A stretch of 64,000 nt of DNA from an uncultured Bacilli bacterium (GTDB taxonomy: Bacteria > Bacillota_I > Bacilli_A > RFN20 > CAG-826), in assembly GCA_934140155.1 (NCBI GenBank), contig CAKPBC010000002.1, positions 186,001 through 250,000 of the forward strand, in the 5' to 3' direction. Below are positions 52,963 to 61,369 of the stretch, piece after piece. Made by a program: the position numbers and the translations under genes. Under the pieces are notes generated by a model. That model saw only the letters and a list, made by a program, of their open reading frames with translations. It was not told the origin of the DNA and made no database searches. Each line of letters begins with the position of its first letter. Positions within the stretch are counted from its first letter, which is position 1.

Positions 52963-53673
52963 CTATTTAGCGCCTTTTCCCTTAAATATCGCTGGTATTG
53001 TTAATAATACAATTTTAACATCAAACCAAAATCCTCTTCTTGGTAAGTAGTAAAGTTCCTCTTTTTGGCGTTCTCCACTTTCATAAGTTGCTAATGAGCG
53101 ATCTTTTACTTGCCAATAGCCTGTTAACCCTGGTTTTACTTTCATTAATTGGTTTTGCTCATATTCGGTAAAATTACTTTCTAATTCTTGTTTAGTAATT
53201 GGTCTAGGCCCAACTAAAGATAAACTACCACCAAGAATATTAAATAATTGAGGTAATTCATCTAATGATGTTTTGCGTAAAAATTTACCCAGTTTAGTTA
53301 CACGTGGATCATCATCTAGCTTTCTTTCCTTTTGCCATTTCTTTTTTTGATTTTCATCTAAATATTTATCTAAATTTGTTTCCGCATCAGAAAACATTGT
53401 TTGGAATTTATATATACGAATTTTCTTTTTATTTAAGCCCATTCTTTCATCTTTAAAAATTACTTGTCCATGTGTCGATATTAAAACAAGCAATGAAATA
53501 ATAGGAAAAATTAATGTAGCCATTAAAAATACTATACTTATAAAAGAAACCACGATATCTAAAACTCTTTTGAAAAAAAGATAAGTTTTACTTCCTTTAA
53601 TTACTATTTCTTCATCAGTATTTTTAGTATCAATACTTTCTATCTCTTTTTTCATCTGCTCTTCTTTGACCAT
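52963..53673 (-). CDS. Undecaprenyl-phosphate sugar phosphotransferase (priming enzyme)
   Basis: 236 residues: one membrane helix near the N-terminus (about 33-62) and the catalytic bacterial sugar transferase domain with KDERMGLNKKKIRIYKFQTM, LRKTSLDELPQLFNIL and the SLVGPRP motif. It lacks the long multi-helix half of full WbaP, so it is the compact EpsE/PglC-like form. Transfers a sugar 1-phosphate to undecaprenyl phosphate, starting each repeat unit. First gene of the operon; an AAGAAAGGGC site precedes the ATG. Confidence 0.95.
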   Translation of the reverse strand: MVKEEQMKKEIESIDTKNTDEEIVIKGSKTYLFFKRVLDIVVSFISIVFLMATLIFPIISLLVLISTHGQVIFKDERMGLNKKKIRIYKFQTMFSDAETNLDKYLDENQKKKWQKERKLDDDPRVTKLGKFLRKTSLDELPQLFNILGGSLSLVGPRPITKQELESNFTEYEQNQLMKVKPGLTGYWQVKDRSLATYESGERQKEELYYLPRRGFWFDVKIVLLTIPAIFKGKGAK

Positions 53674-53743
53674 AAATGCCCTTTCTTTATTGTAAAAATA
53701 ATAAAGAATGTTTAAATAAAATTTTCGTTAATTCATAACAAAT

Positions 53744-53768
53744 ATTATAATTACAAAATAATTATAAT
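53744..53768. promoter_or_regulatory. Perfect 10-base inverted repeat over the exopolysaccharide -10
   Basis: ATTATAATTA and TAATTATAAT arms around CAAAA. It covers the -10 and start region of the promoter at 53761-53789, so it could be an operator, or a hairpin at the 5' end of the message. Pure A/T arms make chance formation more likely than usual. Confidence 0.45.
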
Positions 53769-53789
53769 ATATACACTTTTCTTTGTAAA
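53761..53789 (-). promoter_or_regulatory. Promoter of the exopolysaccharide operon
   Basis: TTTACA (53789-53784), 17-base spacer, TATAAT (53766-53761) on the minus strand. The leader of about 80 bases before the first gene holds no recognisable JUMPstart or ops element. Confidence 0.75.
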
Positions 53790-53870
53790 TAAAGTTAACT
53801 AGTCGAGAATATTTTTAACTTTTTTATCGCATTCATTTTAGTTCTTCATATTATAAACTAGGGTGATTAA

Positions 53871-54632
53871 ATGAATCCAATACTTTTAGCATTTTTAGCA
53901 ACTTTATTTACATATATTATTACCATTTTAGGTGCTTCAATAGTATTTTTATTTAAAAACTTTAATCAAAAAATTCTTGATATTATGATGGGATTTGCCG
54001 CTGGGGTCATGATTGCAGCTTCATTTTGGTCACTTTTAGCTCCCGCTATATCGCTATTAGAACAATTAAATAGGCCAAAATATTTAGAAACATCTATAGG
54101 CTTTATTTTGGGCGGATCGTTTATTCTTTTATCTGACATATTCTTATCAAAAAAAATTAAAGTGGAAGAAAATAAAAAAAAGACACTTCTAATTACTAGT
54201 GCTGTTACACTTCATAATATTCCAGAAGGTATGGCTGTCGGAGTGGCTTTTGGTAGTTTATCATTAAATATACCAGAAGTTTCTTTGATTGGCGCTTGTT
54301 TACTAGCTTTAGGAATAGGTTTACAAAACTTTCCCGAAGGATTATGTGTAAGTTTGCCATTAAGAAAAAGCGGTATGTCAAGAAAGAAAGCATTTTTTTA
54401 TGGACAAATGTCGGGCATAGTTGAACCAATATTTGGTGTTATCGCTGCTATTGGTGCAATGTTTGTTCAAAATATTATGCCGTTTTTGCTATCATTTTCT
54501 GCTGGTGCGATGATTGCGGTTGTTACAAGTGAATTAATACCAGATTCATTTAAAGATAATAAATTATTAGCATCAATAGGTTTATTACTTGGCTTTAGTG
54601 TAATGATGATTTTAGACGTGGCATTAGGATAA
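53871..54632 (+). CDS. ZIP-family metal transporter
   Basis: 253 residues, eight membrane helices. Metal-site motifs on helices 4 and 5: HNIPEGMAVGVAFG and NFPEGLCVSLPL, the latter with Asn in place of the usual second His-containing motif start. Imports zinc, iron or manganese. GGGTGATTAA precedes the ATG. It is divergent from the exopolysaccharide operon and converges on the feo operon, a placement that fits metal uptake. Confidence 0.93.
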   Translation: MNPILLAFLATLFTYIITILGASIVFLFKNFNQKILDIMMGFAAGVMIAASFWSLLAPAISLLEQLNRPKYLETSIGFILGGSFILLSDIFLSKKIKVEENKKKTLLITSAVTLHNIPEGMAVGVAFGSLSLNIPEVSLIGACLLALGIGLQNFPEGLCVSLPLRKSGMSRKKAFFYGQMSGIVEPIFGVIAAIGAMFVQNIMPFLLSFSAGAMIAVVTSELIPDSFKDNKLLASIGLLLGFSVMMILDVALG

Positions 54633-54638
54633 AAAAAT

Positions 54639-54664
54639 GGTTGTTACCAATTAAAGTAACAACC
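54639..54664. terminator. Bidirectional terminator between the ZIP gene and the feo operon
   Basis: GGTTGTTAC and GTAACAACC arms with an eight-base loop, A-run on the left and T-run on the right, serving both convergent transcripts. Confidence 0.92.
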
Positions 54665-54671
54665 GATTTTT

Positions 54672-54863
54672 TTATTTTTTATGAGCTTCGCGCTCTTTAA
54701 GATATTCTTTGAAATTATGCATGCATTGACCACTTGATGAACAACAACTACAATCACTAGTACAAGATGGCTTTCCAGTCTTCTTGTTTCTATGGTTTAG
54801 AATAAATGGCAATATAACTAACGCAATTGCGGCAATCGCAATAAGCGGTTCAAACCATTCCAT
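54672..54863 (-). CDS. FeoB-associated Cys-rich membrane protein
   Basis: 63 residues: one membrane helix (about 5-23) and a cytoplasmic tail with CTSDCSCCSSSGQC. This small family follows feoB in many Bacillota and may take up the FeoC position, binding iron or a cluster. Ends the feo operon, 16 bases after feoB. Confidence 0.9.
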   Translation of the reverse strand: MEWFEPLIAIAAIALVILPFILNHRNKKTGKPSCTSDCSCCSSSGQCMHNFKEYLKEREAHKK

Positions 54864-54879
54864 AATCTCAACATCCTTT

Positions 54880-57093
54880 CTAAGCAGCTACAGCAGCTTT
54901 TTTGTTTCTATTAACAACATAGTATCCTAAGCCAACACAGATACCAACAAGAACTAATACGACGATTAATCCTAACCACCAATATAATTCAAATGAGTGT
55001 CCAACCCAGTAAACTATGAATGAGATTACATAACTTGCAAGTAACCACCAAGCTAATGTTACTCTAAAGCCTTTTTTACTACTTTCAGATTTAGCAGTAG
55101 CAACAGCAGCAAAGCAAGGTAATGTAAATAAGTTATAAGCAGCGAATGAATAAATAGCAGCATTTGATAAGTTAATTGTTCCTTTTACTAAACCTAATGT
55201 ACCCATTGTACCAACAACGTCTTCTTTAGCAATTAAGCCAGTAATAGAAGCAACTGAATATTTCCAACCATCAGTGCCTTGAGCCCATCCTAATGGATAG
55301 AATACATATTGTAAGACTCTACCAAGATCAGCAAGCATTGACTTTTCAATATCAACCATTCCGTTCCAGAATGCCCAACCGAAATTAGATAAGAACCAAA
55401 TAAGAATAATTGAAGCAGTAATAATTGTTGAAGCTTTGTATAAGAAGTGTTTGAACTTATCCCATAAGTGAGCTAACAAATTTTTAACTTGTGGACGGTG
55501 ATAAGCAGGAAGTTCCATAATGAATGGAGGTACTTCATAGTGTTTTGAGAATGCTTTAATAACTAAAGCAGAAACAATAGCAATAACAATACCTAATAAA
55601 TAAATACTAAATACGAATATATCTCCCCAGAAACGGCCAATTACGCAAGTAGCAAGTAATGACCAAATAGGAGCTTTAGCACCACATGAGAAGAAAGGAG
55701 TAAGTCTAATTGTTAAGTCTCTTTCTCTTTCATCTTCAAGAGTTTTTGTTCCCATCATAGCAGGAACTGAACAACCAAATCCCATTAATAGAGGGATAAA
55801 CGATTTACCTGATAAACCAAATTTTCTAAATGCACGGTCCATAATGAATGCTACACGAGCCATATAACCGCTATCTTCAAGAATAGAAATAAATAAGAAT
55901 AACAATAATACTTGTGGAATGAAACTAAAGATTGAATCAATACCAGTTAATAAACCATCACATACAAGTCCTGTGTACCATTTGCCTTCTGGCATAAAGC
56001 TAGCAAACAAATCAATAATTGATCCAGTTAACCAACCCATCCAACTTTGTAAGAATACACCTAGTGAAGGAATACCTTGTAAAGCTGTTTCTCCATCAGC
56101 TATTAAGTCTTCATAACCCATACCAGTAAAGAAATTAATCCATCCTTTACTTTGAATTTCTAATCCAAATATAGTATTCAATCCTAATAAATCTTCAGAG
56201 AATACGAAGTGGAATACCACAAACATAATTAATAAAAAGATTGGAATACCCGCCCATTTATTTGTTAAGACTTTATCAATTTTGTCAGATTTTGTTAATC
56301 CGCCATCTTCTTTTTTAGTTTTAACAACAACATTTGAGAAATATTTATTGATGTAAGCATATCTCTTATCAGCAATGATAGCTTCAAAGTCATTACCAAA
56401 TACATCATCTTTAAATGTCTTTTTGAAATCATTAACCATTGGAACTAAATTTTCATGATTCTTGACTTCAATTTCATCTAATTCAACTAATTTAACTGCA
56501 TGGAATAAAGGATTTTCTACACCCATACCAGTAAATGCGATTGTAACATCTTGAATTAAATGAGTTAAATCACTATTTTCAATAACTGTTGTTCCTTTAC
56601 GAGGACTATTTGATGTTTCAAGAGCGACTTTCATTAATTCATCAATCTTGTCGCCTTTCAAAGCAGAAATTTCTACGACTGGAACTCCTAATTTTCTTTC
56701 AAGTTCTTTAACATTAATATTTTGGCCTTTTTTCTTGACTTCATCCATCATATTTAATGCAATAACCATTGGAACATCTATTTCAAGTAATTGAGTTGTT
56801 AAGTATAAGTTTCTTTCTAGGTTAGTAGCATCAACAACGTTAATGATACAATCTGGTTTTTCATCTAATACATAATTTCTTGAAACAACTTCTTCTGGAG
56901 TATATGGTGATAAAGAATAAATACCCGGTAAGTCAACAATATTGATTACTTCTTTTAATTTTTTGTACTTACCTTCTCTTTTATCAACAGTAACACCTGG
57001 CCAGTTACCAACGTGTGCAGTTGCACCTGTTAAAGAGTTAAATAATGTTGTTTTACCACAGTTTGGGTTACCTGCAAGAGCAAATCTCTTCAT
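54880..57093 (-). CDS. feoB: Ferrous iron transporter FeoB
   Basis: 737 residues. N-terminal G-protein domain: G1 GNPNCGKTT, G2 region GVTVDKREGKY, G3 DLPGIYS, G4 NMMD, then a helical GDI-like domain to about 260. The membrane part has two gate repeats with cysteines, GFGCSVPAMMGT and LFTLPCFAAVATAKSES. Imports Fe(II). Two bases after feoA. A short KKAAVAA tail ends the protein. Confidence 0.97.
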   Translation of the reverse strand: MKRFALAGNPNCGKTTLFNSLTGATAHVGNWPGVTVDKREGKYKKLKEVINIVDLPGIYSLSPYTPEEVVSRNYVLDEKPDCIINVVDATNLERNLYLTTQLLEIDVPMVIALNMMDEVKKKGQNINVKELERKLGVPVVEISALKGDKIDELMKVALETSNSPRKGTTVIENSDLTHLIQDVTIAFTGMGVENPLFHAVKLVELDEIEVKNHENLVPMVNDFKKTFKDDVFGNDFEAIIADKRYAYINKYFSNVVVKTKKEDGGLTKSDKIDKVLTNKWAGIPIFLLIMFVVFHFVFSEDLLGLNTIFGLEIQSKGWINFFTGMGYEDLIADGETALQGIPSLGVFLQSWMGWLTGSIIDLFASFMPEGKWYTGLVCDGLLTGIDSIFSFIPQVLLLFLFISILEDSGYMARVAFIMDRAFRKFGLSGKSFIPLLMGFGCSVPAMMGTKTLEDERERDLTIRLTPFFSCGAKAPIWSLLATCVIGRFWGDIFVFSIYLLGIVIAIVSALVIKAFSKHYEVPPFIMELPAYHRPQVKNLLAHLWDKFKHFLYKASTIITASIILIWFLSNFGWAFWNGMVDIEKSMLADLGRVLQYVFYPLGWAQGTDGWKYSVASITGLIAKEDVVGTMGTLGLVKGTINLSNAAIYSFAAYNLFTLPCFAAVATAKSESSKKGFRVTLAWWLLASYVISFIVYWVGHSFELYWWLGLIVVLVLVGICVGLGYYVVNRNKKAAVAA

Positions 57094-57095
57094 AT

Positions 57096-57338
57096 TTATT
57101 TAACCTCCTTAGTAACAGTCATAGTAACTAACTCAGCTTCTGACTTTCTTAATGTTAGTTCATAACCTCTAATTGTAATTTCAATTGGGTCGCCTAATGG
57201 TGCTTTTTTCTTTAGAGTAACTTGAGCACCTGGTGTAACACCCATATCAAATAAGCGTCTACGAATCTTGCCTTCGCCAGCAACACTTTTAATGATGCCT
57301 TCTTCAGTGATTCTAAAATCACTTAATTTCTTTTCCAT
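57096..57338 (-). CDS. feoA: FeoA-domain protein (first of two reading toward feoB)
   Basis: 80-residue SH3-like FeoA: GKIRRRLFDMGVTPGAQVTLKKKAPLG region and a GDPIEITIRGYELTLRKSEA ending. Needed for FeoB activity, probably by touching its G domain. This copy is the canonical one; a more divergent copy lies 12 bases upstream. Confidence 0.95.
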   Translation of the reverse strand: MEKKLSDFRITEEGIIKSVAGEGKIRRRLFDMGVTPGAQVTLKKKAPLGDPIEITIRGYELTLRKSEAELVTMTVTKEVK

Positions 57339-57350
57339 TGATTTTCCTCC

Positions 57351-57563
57351 TTATGCGACAAGAATTTTAGTGGCAATAGATTTATCTAAGGCTAATCTAC
57401 CATCCTTAACTATGCAGATTACATTTCCACCTGAAGCAGAAACGAGTTTGATAGTAGAATTAATAGTTATGCCAAGACTTTCTAAATGTTTTTTTGTCTT
57501 ATCATCCACCAAAATTTTTATGACTTTTAAATCAACGTCTGTTGGGGCTAATACTAGTGGCAT
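57351..57563 (-). CDS. feoA: Second, divergent FeoA-domain protein
   Basis: 70 residues with the same SH3-like plan: HLESLGITINSTIKLVSASGG and GRLALDKSIATKILV. First gene of the feo operon; GAGGTGAT ribosome site. Tandem feoA genes are common in Bacillota, and the two proteins may act together on FeoB. Confidence 0.9.
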   Translation of the reverse strand: MPLVLAPTDVDLKVIKILVDDKTKKHLESLGITINSTIKLVSASGGNVICIVKDGRLALDKSIATKILVA

Positions 57564-57579
57564 AAAATCACCTCTTTCA

Positions 57580-57595
57580 GTTAGAATAATCTAAC
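57580..57595. promoter_or_regulatory. DtxR-like operator 1 in the feo leader
   Basis: GTTAGA and TCTAAC arms around ATAA, 16 bases. GTTAG is the half-site core of IdeR/DtxR boxes. It lies in the transcribed leader, just before the ribosome site of the first feoA. Confidence 0.55.
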
Positions 57596-57624
57596 CATAC
57601 CACAAAAAATATGTTAGCAAAGAA

Positions 57625-57640
57625 GTTAGTTCTTGCTAAC
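57625..57640. promoter_or_regulatory. DtxR-like operator 2 at the feo start point
   Basis: GTTAG and CTAAC arms in a 16-base element at the expected transcription start. It is part of a longer imperfect inverted repeat (57613-57640) with GTTAGCAA and TTGCTAAC ends. Confidence 0.6.
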
Positions 57641-57647
57641 TATTTAA

Positions 57648-57675
57648 ATTATAGTTATTCATAACTAATTGTCAA
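57648..57675 (-). promoter_or_regulatory. Consensus promoter of the feo operon
   Basis: TTGACA (57675-57670), 16-base spacer, TATAAT (57653-57648) on the minus strand. Both hexamers are perfect, so control is likely to be by repression. Confidence 0.88.
57652..57667. promoter_or_regulatory. DtxR-like operator 3 within the feo promoter spacer
   Basis: TAGTTAT and ATAACTA arms around TC, perfect over 16 bases and filling the space between -35 and -10. A repressor bound here would block RNA polymerase. Confidence 0.65.
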
Positions 57676-57689
57676 TACTTTTTTACAAA

Positions 57690-57705
57690 TAGTTTGTCTA
57701 AACTA
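57690..57705. promoter_or_regulatory. DtxR-like operator 4 upstream of the feo -35
   Basis: TAGTTT and AAACTA arms around GTCT, 16 bases, 15 bases upstream of the -35. Confidence 0.5.
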
Positions 57706-57720
57706 ACTATAATATATATA

Positions 57721-57746
57721 AAAATCCACGATTAACGTGGATTTTT
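57721..57746 (-). terminator. Terminator of the DtxR-family regulator gene
   Basis: AAAATCCACG and CGTGGATTTT arms around five bases; the stop codon (57734-57732) lies in the loop. It separates the regulator transcript from the feo operon downstream. Confidence 0.85.
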
Positions 57747-58109
57747 AACCTTTTCAACATATTTTTTTATTGCCGTAAATGTTTCGTCACTTAAGTCGTG
57801 TTCAATTTTACAAGCATCTTCTCTAGCAGTTTCTTTTGATACTCCTAGTTCAACTAACAAAGAAGATAATAATTTATGCTTTTCATATGTATGATTAGCA
57901 ATTTGCATACCTTTTTCTGTTAAAGTGATAAAACCATCTTCATCAACAAGGATATAACCATTCTCTCTTAACTTTTTCATTGCCACACTTACGCTAGGCT
58001 TAGAAAAATTCATAGATTCCGCTATGTCAATAGATCTTACATGGCCTTTTGCTTCCTTAAGTATTAAAATACGCTCTAAATAGTCTTCTGATGATTCATA
58101 AATATTCAT
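57732..58109 (-). CDS. DtxR/MntR-family metal-dependent regulator
   Basis: 125 residues: winged helix (about 1-65; MNIYESSEDYLERILILKE, SIDIAESMNFSKPSVSVAMKKLRENGYI) and the metal-binding dimerisation domain (about 66-125; HKLLSSLLVELGVSKETAREDACKIEHDLSDETF). No C-terminal SH3 domain, so it is the short MntR-like form. Its place just upstream of feo and the four palindromes between them make it the likely iron- or manganese-sensing repressor of feo. A TTGTTA-17-TAAAAT promoter fits its own upstream gap. Confidence 0.93.
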   Translation of the reverse strand: MNIYESSEDYLERILILKEAKGHVRSIDIAESMNFSKPSVSVAMKKLRENGYILVDEDGFITLTEKGMQIANHTYEKHKLLSSLLVELGVSKETAREDACKIEHDLSDETFTAIKKYVEKVKNPR

Positions 58110-58175
58110 TTTTACACGTCCTTTTATAAGTTTGTATTAAAATTTTATCACATCTACACTAATATAACAACAAAT

Positions 58176-58379
58176 TTACTTTGCATCATAACCAGCATTT
58201 TTAACTGCATTAATTAAATCATTACGATTAAGTTCTTGATTTGAGTAGACTTTTGCATTTTTTTCTTTTAAAGATACTTCAACACGTTCCACTCCTGGAA
58301 CATCTAGCAAAGCTTTTTCTACATGTTTTTGGCAATGTTCACACATCATTCCATCAACTTTGAGTACGATTTCCTTCAT
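58176..58379 (-). CDS. copZ: Possible separate copper chaperone CopZ from an internal start in copA
   Basis: An in-frame ATG at 58379 would give a 67-residue protein, MKEIVLKVDGMMCEHCQKHV onward, exactly the length of free CopZ. AAAGGAGG (58395-58388) lies eight bases upstream, a better ribosome site than most genes here have. The full-length fusion and a free chaperone could both be made from one message. Internal initiation is inference from the sequence. Confidence 0.6.
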   Translation of the reverse strand: MKEIVLKVDGMMCEHCQKHVEKALLDVPGVERVEVSLKEKNAKVYSNQELNRNDLINAVKNAGYDAK

Positions 58380-60629
58380 TTGCTTTTCCTCCTTTACGTT
58401 TTCAATATATTTTTTTGGTTTAAAGAAATTAATTGTTAAAGCATTTAATACAACAAATACGCTACTTAAACTCATTGCTAATGATCCAATCATAGGGTCA
58501 AGTTTGATTTGCCATAATGGATATAATAAGCCTGAAGCTAATACAATACCAATTGAGTTATAAAAGAATGCCCAGAATAGATTTCCTTTGATTGTGCGTA
58601 AAACTCTTTTACTTAAATTAATAACATTAACAACATCAAGTAAATCATTTCTTAATAAAACAATATCACTTGTTTCTAAAGCAATATCGCTACCACCTTT
58701 AAGTGATATACCTAAATCTGCAGTAGTAAGCGCTAAAGCATCGTTAACACCATCGCCAACCATAGCTATTAAATGTTTATCATCATGTTTTAATGATTTT
58801 ATAACATTTTGCTTATCAATTGGCAAAACTTCTGCAATTACTTCACTAATTCCTACTTCATCAGCAATAGTTTGAGCAGTTATTTTATTATCACCAGTAA
58901 GCATAACTGTTCTAATGCCCATTTTTTGTAATTCATGTATCGCTAAAACTGAATTCTTCTTAATTTCATCTTTTAAAGCAATAATTGCTACAAGATTTTT
59001 ATTTTTGGTAACTACTAATGATGTTTTACCTTCTTTAGATAATTGTTCTAATTTCTTTTGATTTTGTTCATCAATTTTTACATTGCTTGCATTACCGATA
59101 TAGTAAGTACTATTATTAAATTTAGCTTCAATTCCTTGACCTTCAATAGCTTTAAAGTCGGTTATATTGATGATTTCTGCGCCTATTTCATTCGCGTAAC
59201 TCGTAATAGCGCTAGCTAAAGGGTGCTCAGATTTATTTTCCATACTATATATTATTGATAATAAATCATTATCACTATCTATATTAATAAAATCTGTAAC
59301 AGTTGGTTTCCCATTTGTTAATGTGCCTGTTTTATCAAATACAATAGTTTTAATAAGATGTGATTTTTCTAATATTTCCGCATTTTTTATTAATAAGCCA
59401 TTACTTGCTCCAACTCCTGTTCCAACCATAATAGCTACTGGTGTTGCTAGGCCTAATGAACAAGGGCATGCAATAACAAGTACGGAAATAGCAAAGTTAA
59501 ATGACAAATTAAAATCTTTGCTTGCAATAATTGATATTACAAAGCTCAATAATGATATACACATTACAATCGGAACAAATATACTGGCAATTTTGTCCGC
59601 TAATTGGGAAATCGGTGCTTTAGAATTACTAGCTTCTTCAACTAATTTTATAATATTAGCAATTGATGTATCTTCGCCTACTTTTGTAGCCTTAATAATA
59701 ATATATCCAGAATTTATAGTCGTAGATGTATAAACATTTTGGTTGATGCTTTTTTGAGCTGGCATGCTTTCACCAGTTATATTAGCTTCATCAATTGCAG
59801 CATTTCCTTCGACAATAACACCGTCAACAGGTACAGCAAAGCCTTTTTTTACGACAACTAAATCATCCACTTTAACTTCTTCAACAGGTACTTCAACTTC
59901 TTTATTATCTTTTAAAACTAGTGCTTTTTTAGGTGCTAAATCCATCAATTTTGAAATAGCTTGTGTAGTTTTTCTTTTAGATAATTGTTCCAAATATTTA
60001 CCAAAACTTACTAAAGTTAATATCATTGCTGCTGATTCAAAATATAAGTTATGATGGTATTCACTAATTAATTCCATATTTGAACTAGCTAAGCCAATTG
60101 AAATCATCACAATAGCAAATATTCCATAAACCATTGACGCCGTAGCACTTATTGCAATAAGAGAATCCATATTTGGCGCTAATTTAAATAATTTTTTATA
60201 ACCAGATATAAAATACTTACGGTAAATAATTAACACCGGAATAGTAATTATTAGTTGTGTTAATGCATACCACAAGGCATTCGAGTGTCCAGTTAAAAAT
60301 GGTGGTAATGGTAATTCAACCATGTGACCCATAGATACATACATTAGTAAAATTAATAAGATAAATGCTGCAATTAATTTATGTAAATCTTTTTTTAATG
60401 CTGCATCATTATTAACTTTTTCATATATTTTTGCGCCATATCCAGCATCACTAACTGCATTAATAATATTATTAATATTAACTACTTTTTCATCATAATC
60501 CACTACCATTGAATTCGATAATAAGTTAACATCAACATTGTTAACGCCATTAAGACGCGCTACTGCTTTATTTACATGACCAACACAAGCTGCACAACTC
60601 ATGCCTAAAACAGAAAATTTTTGTTTCAT
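58176..60629 (-). CDS. copA: Copper-exporting P1B-type ATPase with C-terminal CopZ domain
   Basis: 817 residues. N-terminal HMA domain (GMSCAACVGHV), eight membrane helices, CPC ion motif (IACPCSLGLATP), phosphorylation motif DKTGTLT, HP motif (SEHPLA), and hinge GDGVNDALAL. After the last helix, residues 751-817 form a complete second HMA domain (DGMMCEHCQKHV) equal to a free CopZ chaperone and joined without a stop codon. Exports Cu(I). The start overlaps the csoR stop (TAATG). C-terminal HMA domains are unusual in copper ATPases of this class. Confidence 0.96.
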   Translation of the reverse strand: MKQKFSVLGMSCAACVGHVNKAVARLNGVNNVDVNLLSNSMVVDYDEKVVNINNIINAVSDAGYGAKIYEKVNNDAALKKDLHKLIAAFILLILLMYVSMGHMVELPLPPFLTGHSNALWYALTQLIITIPVLIIYRKYFISGYKKLFKLAPNMDSLIAISATASMVYGIFAIVMISIGLASSNMELISEYHHNLYFESAAMILTLVSFGKYLEQLSKRKTTQAISKLMDLAPKKALVLKDNKEVEVPVEEVKVDDLVVVKKGFAVPVDGVIVEGNAAIDEANITGESMPAQKSINQNVYTSTTINSGYIIIKATKVGEDTSIANIIKLVEEASNSKAPISQLADKIASIFVPIVMCISLLSFVISIIASKDFNLSFNFAISVLVIACPCSLGLATPVAIMVGTGVGASNGLLIKNAEILEKSHLIKTIVFDKTGTLTNGKPTVTDFINIDSDNDLLSIIYSMENKSEHPLASAITSYANEIGAEIINITDFKAIEGQGIEAKFNNSTYYIGNASNVKIDEQNQKKLEQLSKEGKTSLVVTKNKNLVAIIALKDEIKKNSVLAIHELQKMGIRTVMLTGDNKITAQTIADEVGISEVIAEVLPIDKQNVIKSLKHDDKHLIAMVGDGVNDALALTTADLGISLKGGSDIALETSDIVLLRNDLLDVVNVINLSKRVLRTIKGNLFWAFFYNSIGIVLASGLLYPLWQIKLDPMIGSLAMSLSSVFVVLNALTINFFKPKKYIENVKEEKQMKEIVLKVDGMMCEHCQKHVEKALLDVPGVERVEVSLKEKNAKVYSNQELNRNDLINAVKNAGYDAK

Positions 60630-60931
60630 TATTGAAACCTCTTAAAGAATGTCGATATATCTTCGATATCAGAATAATCATCATTCTTTATATGTTCGAC
60701 AACACAAGTGCGAATATGATTATCAATCATTAAATTAGCTAAACTTTTTATCGCTTTGTCGATTGCGGACAATTGAATAATAATATCACTACAATAACGA
60801 TCTTCTTCAATCATTTTCTTTATACCATTCATTTGTCCGATAATACGATTTAACCTTTTTTCTAAATTGTTTTTTTCTTCCTGAGTTCTTAATTTGTTTC
60901 GCTCAGCACAACAACATTTTTTTCCACTCAT
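60629..60931 (-). CDS. csoR: Copper-sensing repressor CsoR
   Basis: 100 residues from the ATG at 60931; an in-frame GTG at 60940 is within the GAGGTGA ribosome site. All-helical CsoR/RcnR family with the Cu(I) ligands Cys-His-Cys (YCSDII, NHIRTC). The N-terminus has an extra cysteine run, KKCCCAE. Copper binding releases it from the operator in its own promoter and turns on csoR-copA. Confidence 0.94.
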   Translation of the reverse strand: MSGKKCCCAERNKLRTQEEKNNLEKRLNRIIGQMNGIKKMIEEDRYCSDIIIQLSAIDKAIKSLANLMIDNHIRTCVVEHIKNDDYSDIEDISTFFKRFQ

Positions 60932-60954
60932 AAAATTCACCTCGTTACGATATT

Positions 60955-60983
60955 AATATATACCCCTGGTGGGTATATGTCAA
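60955..60983 (-). promoter_or_regulatory. csoR-copA promoter with CsoR operator in the spacer
   Basis: Minus strand: TTGACA (60983-60978), 17-base spacer, TATATT (60960-60955). The spacer lies within an ATATACCC-5-GGGTATAT palindrome (60958-60978), the G/C-run flanked by A/T pattern of CsoR sites. Confidence 0.9.
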
Positions 60984-61043
60984 ATAAAATACATTTTTAT
61001 TTTGGCTAAATTCCAATTTTTTATTACTGTTAAGTAAAAATAC

Positions 61044-61072
61044 TTGACACCAGTAAATGTTTCTACTATACT
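61044..61072 (+). promoter_or_regulatory. Promoter of the rpsP operon
   Basis: TTGACA (61044-61049), 17 bases, TATACT (61067-61072). Coding cannot begin upstream of this, which fixes the rpsP start at 61101. Confidence 0.88.
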
Positions 61073-61100
61073 AATAACGTTAAAAAAGGAGATTATTAAA

Positions 61101-61364
61101 ATGGCTGTAAAAATTAGATTAACAAGAACTGGTCGTCACAATGATCCTTCATATAGAATTGTTGCTGCAGATAGCAGATTCCCACGTGATGGACGTTACA
61201 TTGAATTATTAGGAACATATGATCCTAAAGATGTAAACAATGCTGCAAAAATCGATGAAGAAAAAGCAATCAAATGGATTAGAAATGGTGCTCAACTTTC
61301 TGATACAGTTCGCGCTTTATTTTCAAAACAAGGTATCATTGTAAAAGCTAAAAAAGGAGAATAA
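61101..61364 (+). CDS. rpsP: 30S ribosomal protein S16
   Basis: 87 residues starting [26 protein letters not shown], with AAAGGAG upstream. Binds 16S rRNA early in assembly of the small subunit. First gene of rpsP-khpA-rimM-trmD, a block of ribosome and tRNA maturation genes. Confidence 0.98.
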   Translation: MAVKIRLTRTGRHNDPSYRIVAADSRFPRDGRYIELLGTYDPKDVNNAAKIDEEKAIKWIRNGAQLSDTVRALFSKQGIIVKAKKGE

Positions 61365-61369
61365 TTCTC

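Noticed and set aside
53690..53760. JUMPstart/ops element in the exopolysaccharide leader
   Set aside because: No GGCGGTAG-like ops sequence or conserved leader was found.
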